A stretch of 64,000 nt of DNA from positions 23,536 to 87,535 of the forward strand of contig PWYL01000036.1 in NCBI GenBank assembly GCA_003568315.1, read 5' to 3'. Positions 1 through 8,166 of the stretch are shown here, in pieces (position 1 is the first letter of the stretch; the number at the start of each line of letters is the position of its first letter). This stretch comes from Mollicutes bacterium (lineage in GTDB: Bacteria; Bacillota_I; Bacilli_A; Izemoplasmatales; Izemoplasmataceae). Made by a program: the position numbers and the translations under genes. The notes beneath the pieces were generated by a model, which did no database searches, was not told the DNA's origin, and saw only the letters and a program-made list of their open reading frames with translations.

Positions 1-60
1 TTCGTGAAACTCGTGAAAAGACACCATATCAAATTTTGCAACCCAGAGGTGAGAAGATGA
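1..60 (+). CDS. rnpA: Ribonuclease P protein component, C-terminal end (partial)
   Basis: Frame 1 is open from the first base to a TGA at 58-60 and gives 19 residues beginning FVKLVKRHHIK. The stop overlaps the ATG of yidC (57-59) as ATGA, the usual coupling in this cluster. RnpA proteins end in a basic helix of this kind, and rnpA directly precedes yidC in most Bacillota, so I infer the tail of rnpA. The fragment is too short to prove the family by itself. Confidence 0.5.
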   Translation, partial: FVKLVKRHHIKFCNPEVRR

Positions 61-1346
61 GACGAAAGACCATCATGAAGACGCTCATGCTCCTGCTAAT
101 CATCGGCAGTGTGTTTCTCTTGAGCGGCTGCAACACGGAACACTATACAAGACCCGTCGGCTACGTCGGCGCGGAGACGGATTATACAGACGGTTTCTTC
201 GAAGGCGTGGAAGAATACGAATGGACATACCGGAGTGCGATCCGCGACGCTCACCGCGCCCGGCTCGGAGAGAACGGATATCTCGAAGTGATATTCGACA
301 AAGGCCTTGATGAGCTCGAAATCGAATTCACAAGACATGAATTCGACTCGTTCGTCACCATCGAGGTGCTCATAGACGGCAATCCGGTAGCCGACAGGGA
401 ATATGACGGTCCGGTGAGGGAGCTTCACACCATGACCCTCGCGGATCTCGAGATGTCGGGAGATGTCACCCTCAGGATCCGAAACGTCGAAGGCCAACCC
501 CTCATCGAATCCGTGACCTGGACCGAATATGAGGAGGACCCGGCCACCCACACCCAGACCTTCACGGATTTCACCGACGAGACCGGTGACATCAGCGGTT
601 TCGGCTGGGTGCAATGGATCGTCGGGCAACTCGCGAACCTGATCTACAATATCAGCCATGCTCTCGGCGGCCTCTACATCGCGGGGCTTCTCATCATGAC
701 GCTCATCATCCGGGTCGTCGGTTGGCCGATCTATTCCAAGAGCACCGCGATGAGCGCGAACATGCAAATCGCGCAACCGGAGCTCGAGAAACTCAAGGAG
801 AGATACCAGGACAAGAAGGACCAGGCGAGCCAACAGAAGATGCAACAGGAGATGCTCCAGATCTATCGCAAATACAACATCAATCCGTTGGGCTGCCTCT
901 TCCCCCTCCTGCAGATGCCGATCTTCATCGCGATGTATCAGGTCGTGAGAAGGCTTCCGTTGACCGAGCGTTATCAGGACTTGGACTTCCAGTTCCTCTG
1001 GTTCGATTTCCAAGCGGAACCTGTCGGATACGGCATCGCCGCGAACTGGCAATTCTATCTTCTCGCCGCGATTGTCGGGACCACCATGTTCCTCTATCAG
1101 CGTTACGCGATGAAACGCCCCGACTACATGCGGAACAAGAAATACGAGACCACCCAGCAACAACAGACCCAGAAGACGATGAAGTACATGATGTATTTCA
1201 TGGTCATCATGCTGACGGCAATCGCGTTCACGAACCTCGGCATCGCCTTCTATTGGATTGTCGGTAACCTCTTCCAGTTCATCCAGACCTATGTGAACCG
1301 CAAACGCATGCACCAGAAATTCTTCGCGAACAAAGAAAGCGCGTGA
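57..1346 (+). CDS. yidC: YidC/Oxa1-family membrane protein insertase (lipoprotein)
   Basis: Inserts and folds membrane proteins, alone or with SecYEG. The start at 57 is chosen because AGAGGTG lies at 45-51 and the ATG overlaps the upstream stop. About 429 residues. A signal peptide ends in a lipobox (LLSGC), so the N-terminus should be lipid-anchored. About 160 acidic residues follow, then the insertase core: a first helix with the conserved membrane arginine (LIIRVVGWP), a charged cytoplasmic coiled region (ELEKLKERYQDKK) and further helices with NPLGCLFPLLQMPIF. The extracellular region before the core is much longer than in the usual 260-290 residue Gram-positive YidC. jag follows at once, as in the spoIIIJ-jag pair of Bacillus. 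Confidence 0.95.
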   Translation: MRRKTIMKTLMLLLIIGSVFLLSGCNTEHYTRPVGYVGAETDYTDGFFEGVEEYEWTYRSAIRDAHRARLGENGYLEVIFDKGLDELEIEFTRHEFDSFVTIEVLIDGNPVADREYDGPVRELHTMTLADLEMSGDVTLRIRNVEGQPLIESVTWTEYEEDPATHTQTFTDFTDETGDISGFGWVQWIVGQLANLIYNISHALGGLYIAGLLIMTLIIRVVGWPIYSKSTAMSANMQIAQPELEKLKERYQDKKDQASQQKMQQEMLQIYRKYNINPLGCLFPLLQMPIFIAMYQVVRRLPLTERYQDLDFQFLWFDFQAEPVGYGIAANWQFYLLAAIVGTTMFLYQRYAMKRPDYMRNKKYETTQQQQTQKTMKYMMYFMVIMLTAIAFTNLGIAFYWIVGNLFQFIQTYVNRKRMHQKFFANKESA

Positions 1347-1357
1347 GGGTGAGAATC

Positions 1358-1972
1358 ATGAAAAGAGCCACGTTTGAAGCCAAAACTCTTGAAGATGCGA
1401 AGGAAATCGCTGAAGAGAAGCTCCGGGTCAACCGTCGTTTCATCAAGCTCGATGCCAGAGAGAGAAAAGGATTTCTCAGCCTGAGAAAGGGCTATGAAGT
1501 CGAAGCCTCGATCGATGTCGACCCCGCCGAACTCGGGAGGAAGACCTTGGCGACCCTTTTCGAGGATATGCGCGTCAAAGCCGAGATCAGGGTCGATGAG
1601 CCCGCGGACAGAGAAATCGTCTATGATTGCGATACGAACGCCAATCCTGTTCTCATCGGCAAGAACGGCAAGACACTCGAGGGGATACAGGTGTATCTCC
1701 GGAACCTGTTGAACGTCTACACTGACGAGCATCTCCTTGTCGTCGTCGACATCGGGGGCTACAGGAAGAATCGCAAGAAGAAACTCGAGATTCTCGCCAC
1801 CCAGACGGCCAAGGAAGTCGCACGAACGAAAACCGAGGTGAAGCTGAGCCCGATGAACGCCTATGAGAGGCGTATCGTCCATACCAAGCTCGCCGACTGG
1901 AATGACGTCTACACCAAATCCGAGGGCGAAAAGGACAAACGCCACCTCGTCATCAAGCCGAAAAAGAAATGA
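1358..1972 (+). CDS. jag: Jag/KhpB (EloR-like) RNA-binding protein with KH and R3H domains
   Basis: Cytoplasmic RNA-binding protein usually encoded next to yidC and linked in relatives to cell elongation and to small RNAs. Start ATG 1358 follows GAGGGTGAG (1344-1352); an in-frame GTG at 1343 lacks a ribosome site. 204 residues: an N-terminal Jag domain (about 1-50), a type II KH domain with LIGKNGKTLEGIQ (about 95-107), and an R3H domain near residue 165 (NAYERRIVH). The usual R3H signature RxxxH is visible as RRIVH. The gene overlaps pth by 4 bp, so the two are probably translationally coupled. Confidence 0.95.
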   Translation: MKRATFEAKTLEDAKEIAEEKLRVNRRFIKLDARERKGFLSLRKGYEVEASIDVDPAELGRKTLATLFEDMRVKAEIRVDEPADREIVYDCDTNANPVLIGKNGKTLEGIQVYLRNLLNVYTDEHLLVVVDIGGYRKNRKKKLEILATQTAKEVARTKTEVKLSPMNAYERRIVHTKLADWNDVYTKSEGEKDKRHLVIKPKKK

Positions 1973-2550
1973 GACTCATCGCAGGGCTCGGCAATCCCGG
2001 CAGGAAATATTCCCGCACCCGCCACAATATCGGTTTTCTCTGTCTGGAAGCCTTCGCGTCGAAAAAAGGGCTCGCTTTCAAGCACCAGAAGAAAGTCAAG
2101 GGAAAAATCGCCCGCCACAAGGACATGCTCCTTTTGCGACCCTCGACCTACATGAACCTCTCGGGAGAGAGTGTGAAAGCGGCGTTGGACTATTATCGGA
2201 TCCCGCTTTCCGAACTCGTCGTCATCCATGACGATCTGGACCTCGAGACGGGGCGGCTCCGCTTGCGGGAAAAAGGGGGAACGGGCGGCCACAAGGGTCT
2301 TTCCTCCATCCTCGCCCATGTCGGTGATGAATCCTTCAAACGCATCCGGTTCGGCATCGGCGAAAGCGGCCCCCTCGACGCGAGCGACTATGTCCTCTCC
2401 CGCTTCGCCGAGGAAGAGGGGGATGCGGTCATCGAAAGTATCCGTGCGGTCACGGAAATCATCGATGCCCTCGCGGATGGCGAGGATTTCACCACGCTCA
2501 TGAATAAGCACAATGTGCGCCGATATGAAGATGATAATGACGACGATTGA
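1969..2550 (+). CDS. pth: Peptidyl-tRNA hydrolase
   Basis: Cleaves the ester bond of peptidyl-tRNAs released by stalled ribosomes and recycles the tRNA. 193 residues, normal for the family. It begins with the diagnostic GLGNPGRKY; the catalytic histidine is H19 in TRHNIGF, the tRNA-binding asparagine follows in the same motif, and HDDLDLETG supplies the conserved aspartate near residue 86. The start ATG overlaps the jag stop. In Bacillus pth also directly precedes mfd, as here. The C-terminus ends in an acidic tail. Confidence 0.97.
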   Translation: MRLIAGLGNPGRKYSRTRHNIGFLCLEAFASKKGLAFKHQKKVKGKIARHKDMLLLRPSTYMNLSGESVKAALDYYRIPLSELVVIHDDLDLETGRLRLREKGGTGGHKGLSSILAHVGDESFKRIRFGIGESGPLDASDYVLSRFAEEEGDAVIESIRAVTEIIDALADGEDFTTLMNKHNVRRYEDDNDDD

Positions 2551-2625
2551 GAAACGAACAGGAAAAATGCGGATGAACACGGGCGTCCAACGCCGGACGT
2601 CCGCTTGTCTGCATGGAGGTTCCCC

Positions 2626-5600
2626 ATGAGGAGACTTCTCTCACTATTGGAAGACGCGGAGATTTTCCGGAGGTTTTCCGAAGCGTTGAAAACGAAACGC
2701 ACCATCGAAATCACAAACACCACGGAAGATTTCGCCGTGTTTTTCGTCATCGCCCTGTATCATATGACCGACCGGGACATTCTGGTCGTCAACCACAACC
2801 TCTATCACGCCCAGAAGACCTATGACAGCCTCAGCGCCCTGCTCGATGGAGATGTGGACTTCTTCCCGCAGGATGAATTTCTGACCACCGAGATGCTCGC
2901 GATGAGCGAGGAGCTGAAATTCCAACGGCTCGAGACGGTCACGAACCTTTTCGGAAAGAAAAAGAATCTTGTGGTCACACACACGACCGGCCTGGTGAAA
3001 CACCTTCTTCCCCGGAAACGGTTCGAAGGTGTGTATGCGACGTTCAAGGTCGGTGACGATGTCGACCTCGAAAAATTCTTCGCAAGACTCGTCGAACTCG
3101 GCTATCAAGCCACACCGACGGTGGAGAAGGTGGGCGAATTCGCACGTCGGGGCAGTATCGTGGACATCTATCTTCCCGACCACGACGACCCGGTGCGGAT
3201 CGATTTCTTCGACACGGAAATCGACTCGCTCCGTCACTTCGATGTCAAGACCCAACGCTCGAAAAAGCGGCTCGACGCTTTCACATTGACGCCCCGGGCC
3301 GAATTCTTCTATACGGCCGGAGAGGGCGCCTCCATCGAGAAGAATGTCCGGGAAAGACTCGAACGGGAGGATTTCTCCGAAGACACGGTTGAAAGGGTCG
3401 CCGAAGAGCTTGAAGCCTTGAAGAACCATGAGAAGAAAGACCAGCTCGCCCGCTACATGGCCTTTTTGGACGAAGATCCGGAGACCATCACCGACTATCT
3501 CGACGATCCTTTGCTGGTAACAATCGACCATGAACGGATCAAGAGCGCCTACGTCCACATCCGTGACGACCTCGCCGAATGGATGATGGAATCGGGCGAC
3601 TATCCCAAGTTGGGCTTTTCTTTCCTCAAAGACCCCGATAAGATATCCTACGCGAAACGGATAGCCTTGAACCCCCTCCCGATGGAGGAGCCATCCGCCG
3701 TCCGCATCCCCTTGCGCGTCAAAGAAGGGATCCGCTACAACAACAACATCCACATGTTCATGAAGGACCTCAAACGCTATGAGGGGCATGTGACAGTCCT
3801 CGTGACGCTCACCGACGAGAAACGTCTCGACCGTCTCACGGACATCCTCGAGGGAAAGGTCCCCTATAGGATCCTGGGAAGCGACGATCCGCCGTTCAAG
3901 AAGAGTCTGAACCTCGTCGTCCAGGACAACCCCCTCTCGTTCGAATGGTTCGACGCCTCGTTCGTCCTCCTTTCGGACGCGGACATCTTCAAAGAGGTCT
4001 CGCCGAAGAAATCCAAACGTCGTCGCCGGGTGTTCAAGGACACCGAAAGGGTCCCCACGGCCGAATCCCTGCAAAAAGGCGACTACATCGTCCACTACGA
4101 CCACGGGATCGGGAGATTCCTGGGGATCGAGACCATGGAGGTGCAGGACAAAACGAACGACTATATCGTCATCGCCTACAAGGGTGACGACAAGCTCTAC
4201 ATCCCGGTCGAGAGTATCCATCTCATCCAGCGCTATGTGGCAAGCGAAGGGACCGTTCCCAAACTCAACAAACTCGGCAGTGCCGAATGGGCGAAGACGA
4301 AGCGAAGGGTCCGGAAGAAGGCCGCGGACATCGCCGCGGGACTCATCGAGCTCTATGCGGCGAGAAAACGGGTCAAGGGACACGCTTTCAGCGAAGACAC
4401 GGATTTGATGACGGAATTCGAGGCGGAGTTCCTCTATGAAGAGACCGAGGACCAAAAGAGAGCGATCGAAGCGGTCAAGGCCGACATGGAGGAAGAGACC
4501 CCCATGGACCGCCTCATCTGCGGCGATGTGGGCTACGGCAAGACGGAAGTCGCTCTCCGCGCCGCCTTCAAAGCCGTCCTCGACAACAAGCAGGTCGTCT
4601 ATCTCGCACCGACGACGGTGCTCTCGAGGCAGCACTACTACACCTTCAAGGACCGTCTCGAGCGCCACGGGGTGAAAGTGGCCCTCTTGAACCGTTTCGT
4701 CAGAAGAAAACGGCAAAAAGAATTCATCAAGGGCATCGAAGAAGGCACGGTCGATGTCGTCATCGGCACTCACCGGCTGCTTTCCCGAGACATCCGCTAC
4801 AAGAACCTCGGACTTCTCATCGTCGACGAGGAGCAGCGATTCGGCGTTGAACACAAAGAGAAAATCAAACAGCTGAAACTGAACATCGACGTGCTCTCGC
4901 TGTCGGCCACGCCGATTCCGAGGACGCTGCAGATGGCGATGACCGACGTGAAACAGATGAGTCTCATCGAGACACCGCCGAAGGACCGTTTCCCCGTGCA
5001 GACCTATGTCCTCCGGAGGAACGATCACGTCATCAAGGACGCCATCGAGCGTGAACTGGGGCGTAAAGGCCAAATCTTCTACCTCCACAACCGCATCGAG
5101 ACCATCGAGGAGGTGGCCCACAATTTGCGCAAGCTCGTCCCCGACGCCCGCATCGGTGTCGCCCACGGCCGGATGGACAGGTTCAAGTTAGAGAACGTTA
5201 TGCGAGGCTTCCTGGACCACCGTTTCGACGTGCTTGTGTCCACGACCATCATCGAGACCGGTCTCGACATCCCCAACGCCAACACGTTGATCGTGCACGA
5301 AGCCGACCGGCTGGGCCTCGCCCAACTCTACCAGATCCGCGGCCGCGTCGGCAGAAGCAACCGTATCGCCTACAGCTATCTCATGTACGACAAAGAAAAG
5401 AAACTCAACGAGGAAGCGGCCAAGCGTCTGCAGGCCATCAAGGAGTTCACCGAACTCGGAAGCGGCTACAAGATCGCCCAGAGGGATCTGGCCATCCGCG
5501 GGGCGGGTGACCTCCTCGGCACCGAACAGTCCGGTTTCATCGACAGCGTCGGCATCGACCTCTTCATGGAGATTCTGAAAGAGGAAATCGACAAGGCCAA

Positions 5601-6084
5601 GGATGAAACCGGGACCGAAGACACCCAGGTGACAGAAGAGCGAAGGAAGACCCTGAAACTCGCGGTCAGCCGCTCCATCCCCGAAGACTACATTCCCGAT
5701 GACGACCAACGGGTGGCAATCCATCGCCGTATCGCCGCCTTGCGGGATCGCGAAGAGTTGAAAGCCCTGCAAGAGGAATGCGAAGACCGTTTCGGTCCGC
5801 TTCCCGAAGACATGCGCATCTACATGTACGCGAAACTGTATGAGAATCTCGCCTTGGCGAAGGATGTGGAGAAAGTCCGGGAAGATGCCCGCAGGATTGT
5901 TTTCACCCTCTCGAAAGAGGCCAGCCAGAACATCCACGGCGACCTCCTCTTCGGGAAGGCGAACGAACTCTCCCGGTTCATCCATCTCAATTACAAACAA
6001 GGAAGACTCTCGATCATGATCGAGAAGGGGAAGGTGTCAAGACACCCGCTCGAGTTCATCGTCCCGTTGTTGGAGAGCATATGA
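2626..6084 (+). CDS. mfd: Transcription-repair coupling factor (Mfd)
   Basis: ATP-driven DNA translocase that removes RNA polymerase stalled at lesions and recruits UvrA. Start ATG 2626 is set by GGAGGT at 2615-2620; the reading frame extends upstream only through a TTG without a site. 1152 residues. The N-terminal UvrB-like part is followed by the RNA-polymerase-interacting domain (about 470-540, KGDYIVHYDHGIG), then a superfamily 2 helicase core with Walker A GDVGYGKTE (about 632-640), the box VDEEQRFG (about 733) and motif VI QIRGRVGRS. The C-terminal TRCF domain is complete. A strong terminator follows immediately. Confidence 0.98.
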   Translation: MRRLLSLLEDAEIFRRFSEALKTKRTIEITNTTEDFAVFFVIALYHMTDRDILVVNHNLYHAQKTYDSLSALLDGDVDFFPQDEFLTTEMLAMSEELKFQRLETVTNLFGKKKNLVVTHTTGLVKHLLPRKRFEGVYATFKVGDDVDLEKFFARLVELGYQATPTVEKVGEFARRGSIVDIYLPDHDDPVRIDFFDTEIDSLRHFDVKTQRSKKRLDAFTLTPRAEFFYTAGEGASIEKNVRERLEREDFSEDTVERVAEELEALKNHEKKDQLARYMAFLDEDPETITDYLDDPLLVTIDHERIKSAYVHIRDDLAEWMMESGDYPKLGFSFLKDPDKISYAKRIALNPLPMEEPSAVRIPLRVKEGIRYNNNIHMFMKDLKRYEGHVTVLVTLTDEKRLDRLTDILEGKVPYRILGSDDPPFKKSLNLVVQDNPLSFEWFDASFVLLSDADIFKEVSPKKSKRRRRVFKDTERVPTAESLQKGDYIVHYDHGIGRFLGIETMEVQDKTNDYIVIAYKGDDKLYIPVESIHLIQRYVASEGTVPKLNKLGSAEWAKTKRRVRKKAADIAAGLIELYAARKRVKGHAFSEDTDLMTEFEAEFLYEETEDQKRAIEAVKADMEEETPMDRLICGDVGYGKTEVALRAAFKAVLDNKQVVYLAPTTVLSRQHYYTFKDRLERHGVKVALLNRFVRRKRQKEFIKGIEEGTVDVVIGTHRLLSRDIRYKNLGLLIVDEEQRFGVEHKEKIKQLKLNIDVLSLSATPIPRTLQMAMTDVKQMSLIETPPKDRFPVQTYVLRRNDHVIKDAIERELGRKGQIFYLHNRIETIEEVAHNLRKLVPDARIGVAHGRMDRFKLENVMRGFLDHRFDVLVSTTIIETGLDIPNANTLIVHEADRLGLAQLYQIRGRVGRSNRIAYSYLMYDKEKKLNEEAAKRLQAIKEFTELGSGYKIAQRDLAIRGAGDLLGTEQSGFIDSVGIDLFMEILKEEIDKAKDETGTEDTQVTEERRKTLKLAVSRSIPEDYIPDDDQRVAIHRRIAALRDREELKALQEECEDRFGPLPEDMRIYMYAKLYENLALAKDVEKVREDARRIVFTLSKEASQNIHGDLLFGKANELSRFIHLNYKQGRLSIMIEKGKVSRHPLEFIVPLLESI

Positions 6085-6116
6085 AAAACCCCGACCTTTT
6101 CGAGGCCGGGGTTTTT
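6085..6116. terminator. Bidirectional terminator between mfd and a convergent membrane protein gene
   Basis: AAAAACCCCGACC and GGCCGGGGTTTTT pair around a short TTTTCGA loop with one mismatch. The A run on one side and T run on the other let it serve both mfd (+) and the gene at 6121-6639 (-). It starts on the base after the mfd stop. Confidence 0.85.
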
Positions 6117-6120
6117 GGAT

Positions 6121-6639
6121 TCAGATGTTCGTGATGAGCAGCGTCGAGATCAATGTCAGCCGGACGAAATAGAAATAGATGAGCGTTCCGAAAAGGTAGT
6201 GGTGGATGGATATCAGATCGCGGTTGATGATGATGCCCTTCACGTAACGCCGGAGATAATAGCCGAAGACGTAAATCCCGGCAAGAAGCGCCGCCGACTC
6301 GAAAACGATGAAGACGATGTCCATCGCGGTGACGGCGGGAAGGTCTCCGGCCCATTCGAGCGCGTTGACGGTGATGACATAGGTCGTCGGAATCAGGGGA
6401 AGAACCAGAAGCAGGACCAAAAGAGATATCGGCACGCTGTCGGCTGTGCTCAGTTTGACCATCTTCCTGCCGATGAGAAAAAAGACCAGGGGATGGAGGA
6501 TGAACGTGTAGAAGAAGACGCTCGTCGAGAAGATTTCGGCCCAACGGTCGCCGACGAAGACATGAGCATAGATGCCGGTGAAATAGACGGCGAATGTCGC
6601 CACTATGACAAGGCGGGCGATCAGGATGATGTTGCGCAT
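6121..6639 (-). CDS. Small integral membrane protein of unknown function
   Basis: 172 residues from ATG 6639, chosen because AAGGAGGAG sits just upstream; a longer frame to 6693 has no ribosome site. At least four hydrophobic segments are visible: IILIARLVIVATFAVYF near the start, FILHPLVFFLIG, VPISLLVLLLVLPLI, and a last pair around MDIVFIVFESAALLAG and LFGTLIYFYFVRL. Short basic loops (RRYVKG) lie between them. I recognise no family. A TATAAT box on the minus strand at 6713-6708 suggests its own promoter with a leader of about 60 nt, so it is not necessarily part of the aro operon upstream. Confidence 0.7.
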   Translation of the reverse strand: MRNIILIARLVIVATFAVYFTGIYAHVFVGDRWAEIFSTSVFFYTFILHPLVFFLIGRKMVKLSTADSVPISLLVLLLVLPLIPTTYVITVNALEWAGDLPAVTAMDIVFIVFESAALLAGIYVFGYYLRRYVKGIIINRDLISIHHYLFGTLIYFYFVRLTLISTLLITNI

Positions 6640-6707
6640 GGGCTCCTCCTTGTGTGTCCGGGGATGAAAATCACGGATGGCGGGATTTTTCATGCATGTC
6701 CAAACGA

Positions 6708-6736
6708 ATTATATCATATATCCGTTTATTGCGAAA
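6708..6736 (-). promoter_or_regulatory. Promoter for the membrane protein gene at 6639
   Basis: On the minus strand TATAAT (6713-6708) is preceded 17 bp upstream by TTTCGC (6736-6731). It lies just after the end of the aro operon, where I find no convincing terminator hairpin, so read-through from aro is also possible. Confidence 0.45.
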
Positions 6737-6745
6737 CCGCCCCCT

Positions 6746-7738
6746 TCATTCCGTGTAGACGGCGATGGCCTTCATGAGTTTTTCGAAACGCTTCGGTTTC
6801 AAGGATTGAGCGCCGTCGCTGAAAGCCTGGAAGGGGTTGTTGTGGACCTCGATCATGAGTCCGTCCGCTCCGGCGGCGATGGAAGCCTTGGAGAGACCTT
6901 CGACGAGTCGATAGTCGCCGGCTGCGTGCGAGGGATCGACAATCACCGGGAGCTCGGTGATCTGTTTGGCATAGAGCATACCGTTCAAATCCAGGGTGTG
7001 GCGTGTGGCGGAATCGAATGTCCGGATTCCGCGCTCACAGAGGATGACATCGCGGTTTCCGTGCATGATGAGGTATTCGGCGCTCAAAAGCCATTCTTCG
7101 ACGGTGTTGGCGAATCCGCGTTTCAAGAGGATGGGCTTTTTCGCTTTACCCAAAGCCTTGAGCAAATCATGGTTTTGCATGTTCCTCGCACCCACCTGGA
7201 TGATGTCGACGTGTTCTTCGAAAAACGGGAGGTCTTCCTTGTCCATGATCTCACTCACGGCGAAAAGGTCGAACGCATCCGCGGCCTTTCGCAGATGCAT
7301 GAGGCCCTCCCGTTCGAGACCCTGGAAGGCGTGTGGGCTCGTCCGCGGCTTGAAAGCCCCGCCTCGCAGCGCATGGGCGCCAGCACTCGCGACTTTTTCC
7401 GCGATTTTGACGATCTGTTCACGGCTTTCGACGGCGCAGGGACCGGCGATGATGAACGGTTTCATCTCGGAGAACGGTTTTTTGCCGATGCGAAGGGGAC
7501 GATCCGCGAAGAGAGAGCGGTTCACATAGCGGTAGGGGTCCTTGGTGCGAAGTACGTTTTTCACACCGTCGTAGGCGTTCAAGGCCCGGGATTCGAGTTC
7601 CGTCGTGTCTCCCATGACGTAAAGGAGGATGTGGTCGTCCCCTTTTAGGATGTGGACGACATACCCTCTGTCATGGAGGTCCCTTTCCAGTTCTTCGGTG
7701 GCGGCATCGATATCGAGGACGATGATCAAGGCGACCAT
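6746..7738 (-). CDS. aroF: 3-deoxy-7-phosphoheptulonate (DAHP) synthase, type I beta with N-terminal regulatory fold
   Basis: First step of the shikimate pathway: condenses phosphoenolpyruvate with erythrose-4-phosphate. 330 residues. An N-terminal ferredoxin-like regulatory domain (about 1-70) precedes a TIM barrel with IIAGPCAVES, LRGGAFKPRTSPHAF, QVGARNMQN, LLKRG and VDPSHAAGDYRL, which carry the metal and substrate ligands. This layout is that of the Thermotoga-type enzyme, where the small domain gives tyrosine feedback. ATG 7738 is very near AAAGGA; a TTG at 7729 (MIIVLD) aligns better with relatives and is an alternative start. Last gene of the aro operon; it overlaps aroQ by 13 bp. Confidence 0.95.
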   Translation of the reverse strand: MVALIIVLDIDAATEELERDLHDRGYVVHILKGDDHILLYVMGDTTELESRALNAYDGVKNVLRTKDPYRYVNRSLFADRPLRIGKKPFSEMKPFIIAGPCAVESREQIVKIAEKVASAGAHALRGGAFKPRTSPHAFQGLEREGLMHLRKAADAFDLFAVSEIMDKEDLPFFEEHVDIIQVGARNMQNHDLLKALGKAKKPILLKRGFANTVEEWLLSAEYLIMHGNRDVILCERGIRTFDSATRHTLDLNGMLYAKQITELPVIVDPSHAAGDYRLVEGLSKASIAAGADGLMIEVHNNPFQAFSDGAQSLKPKRFEKLMKAIAVYTE

Positions 7739-8166
7739 TCCTTTCGTACATGTTCCAAAGCCTTTTTGTAGCTCTCGGCCTCTTCTCCGGCGAACGTGCC
7801 GGCACAGGCATTCTTGATGACAGAATGATGACGGAAGGTCTCCTTCCGTTTTCGGGGATCACTGAGATGGATCTCATAGACAGTCGTATTCACACTCATG
7901 ATGGCGTCATGGAGGGCATAGGAGTAGTGGGTGAGGGCCCCGGCGTTCAGAAGGGCGGCTTGAACCCCTTCGGAATCGGCTTCATGGAGCCAATCGATGA
8001 GTGTGCCCTCGTGGTTCGTCTGCCGGATATCGGCGGAAAAACCCAAACTCGCGGCATACTCGCCGATGGCGCGCATCGTTTCTTCGTAATCTCTTTCGCC
8101 ATAGATTTCCGTCTCTCTTTGGCCCAAAAGATTGAGATTGGGTCCGTTAAGAATCAAAATACGCAT
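7726..8166 (-). CDS. aroQ: 3-dehydroquinate dehydratase, type II
   Basis: Third step of the shikimate pathway, dehydrating 3-dehydroquinate to 3-dehydroshikimate. 146 residues, the usual dodecameric type II size. Motifs: ILILNGPNLNLLGQRE at the start, the catalytic tyrosine in IYGE, NHEGTLIDWLH, LNAGALTHYSYALHDAI, and EIHLSDPRKRKETFRHHS. Start ATG 8166 follows AAGGAGG at a good distance; the codon before it is a TTG. It overlaps the end of aroE-aroK by 20 bp and the next gene by 13 bp, which implies translational coupling. Confidence 0.97.
   Translation of the reverse strand: MRILILNGPNLNLLGQRETEIYGERDYEETMRAIGEYAASLGFSADIRQTNHEGTLIDWLHEADSEGVQAALLNAGALTHYSYALHDAIMSVNTTVYEIHLSDPRKRKETFRHHSVIKNACAGTFAGEEAESYKKALEHVRKEWSP

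Noticed and set aside
2644..5166. 840-codon open frame on the minus strand opposite mfd
   Set aside because: It lies wholly inside mfd, whose helicase motifs are intact. No ribosome site or family motif is seen. High-G+C codon bias leaves long antisense frames open throughout this window.
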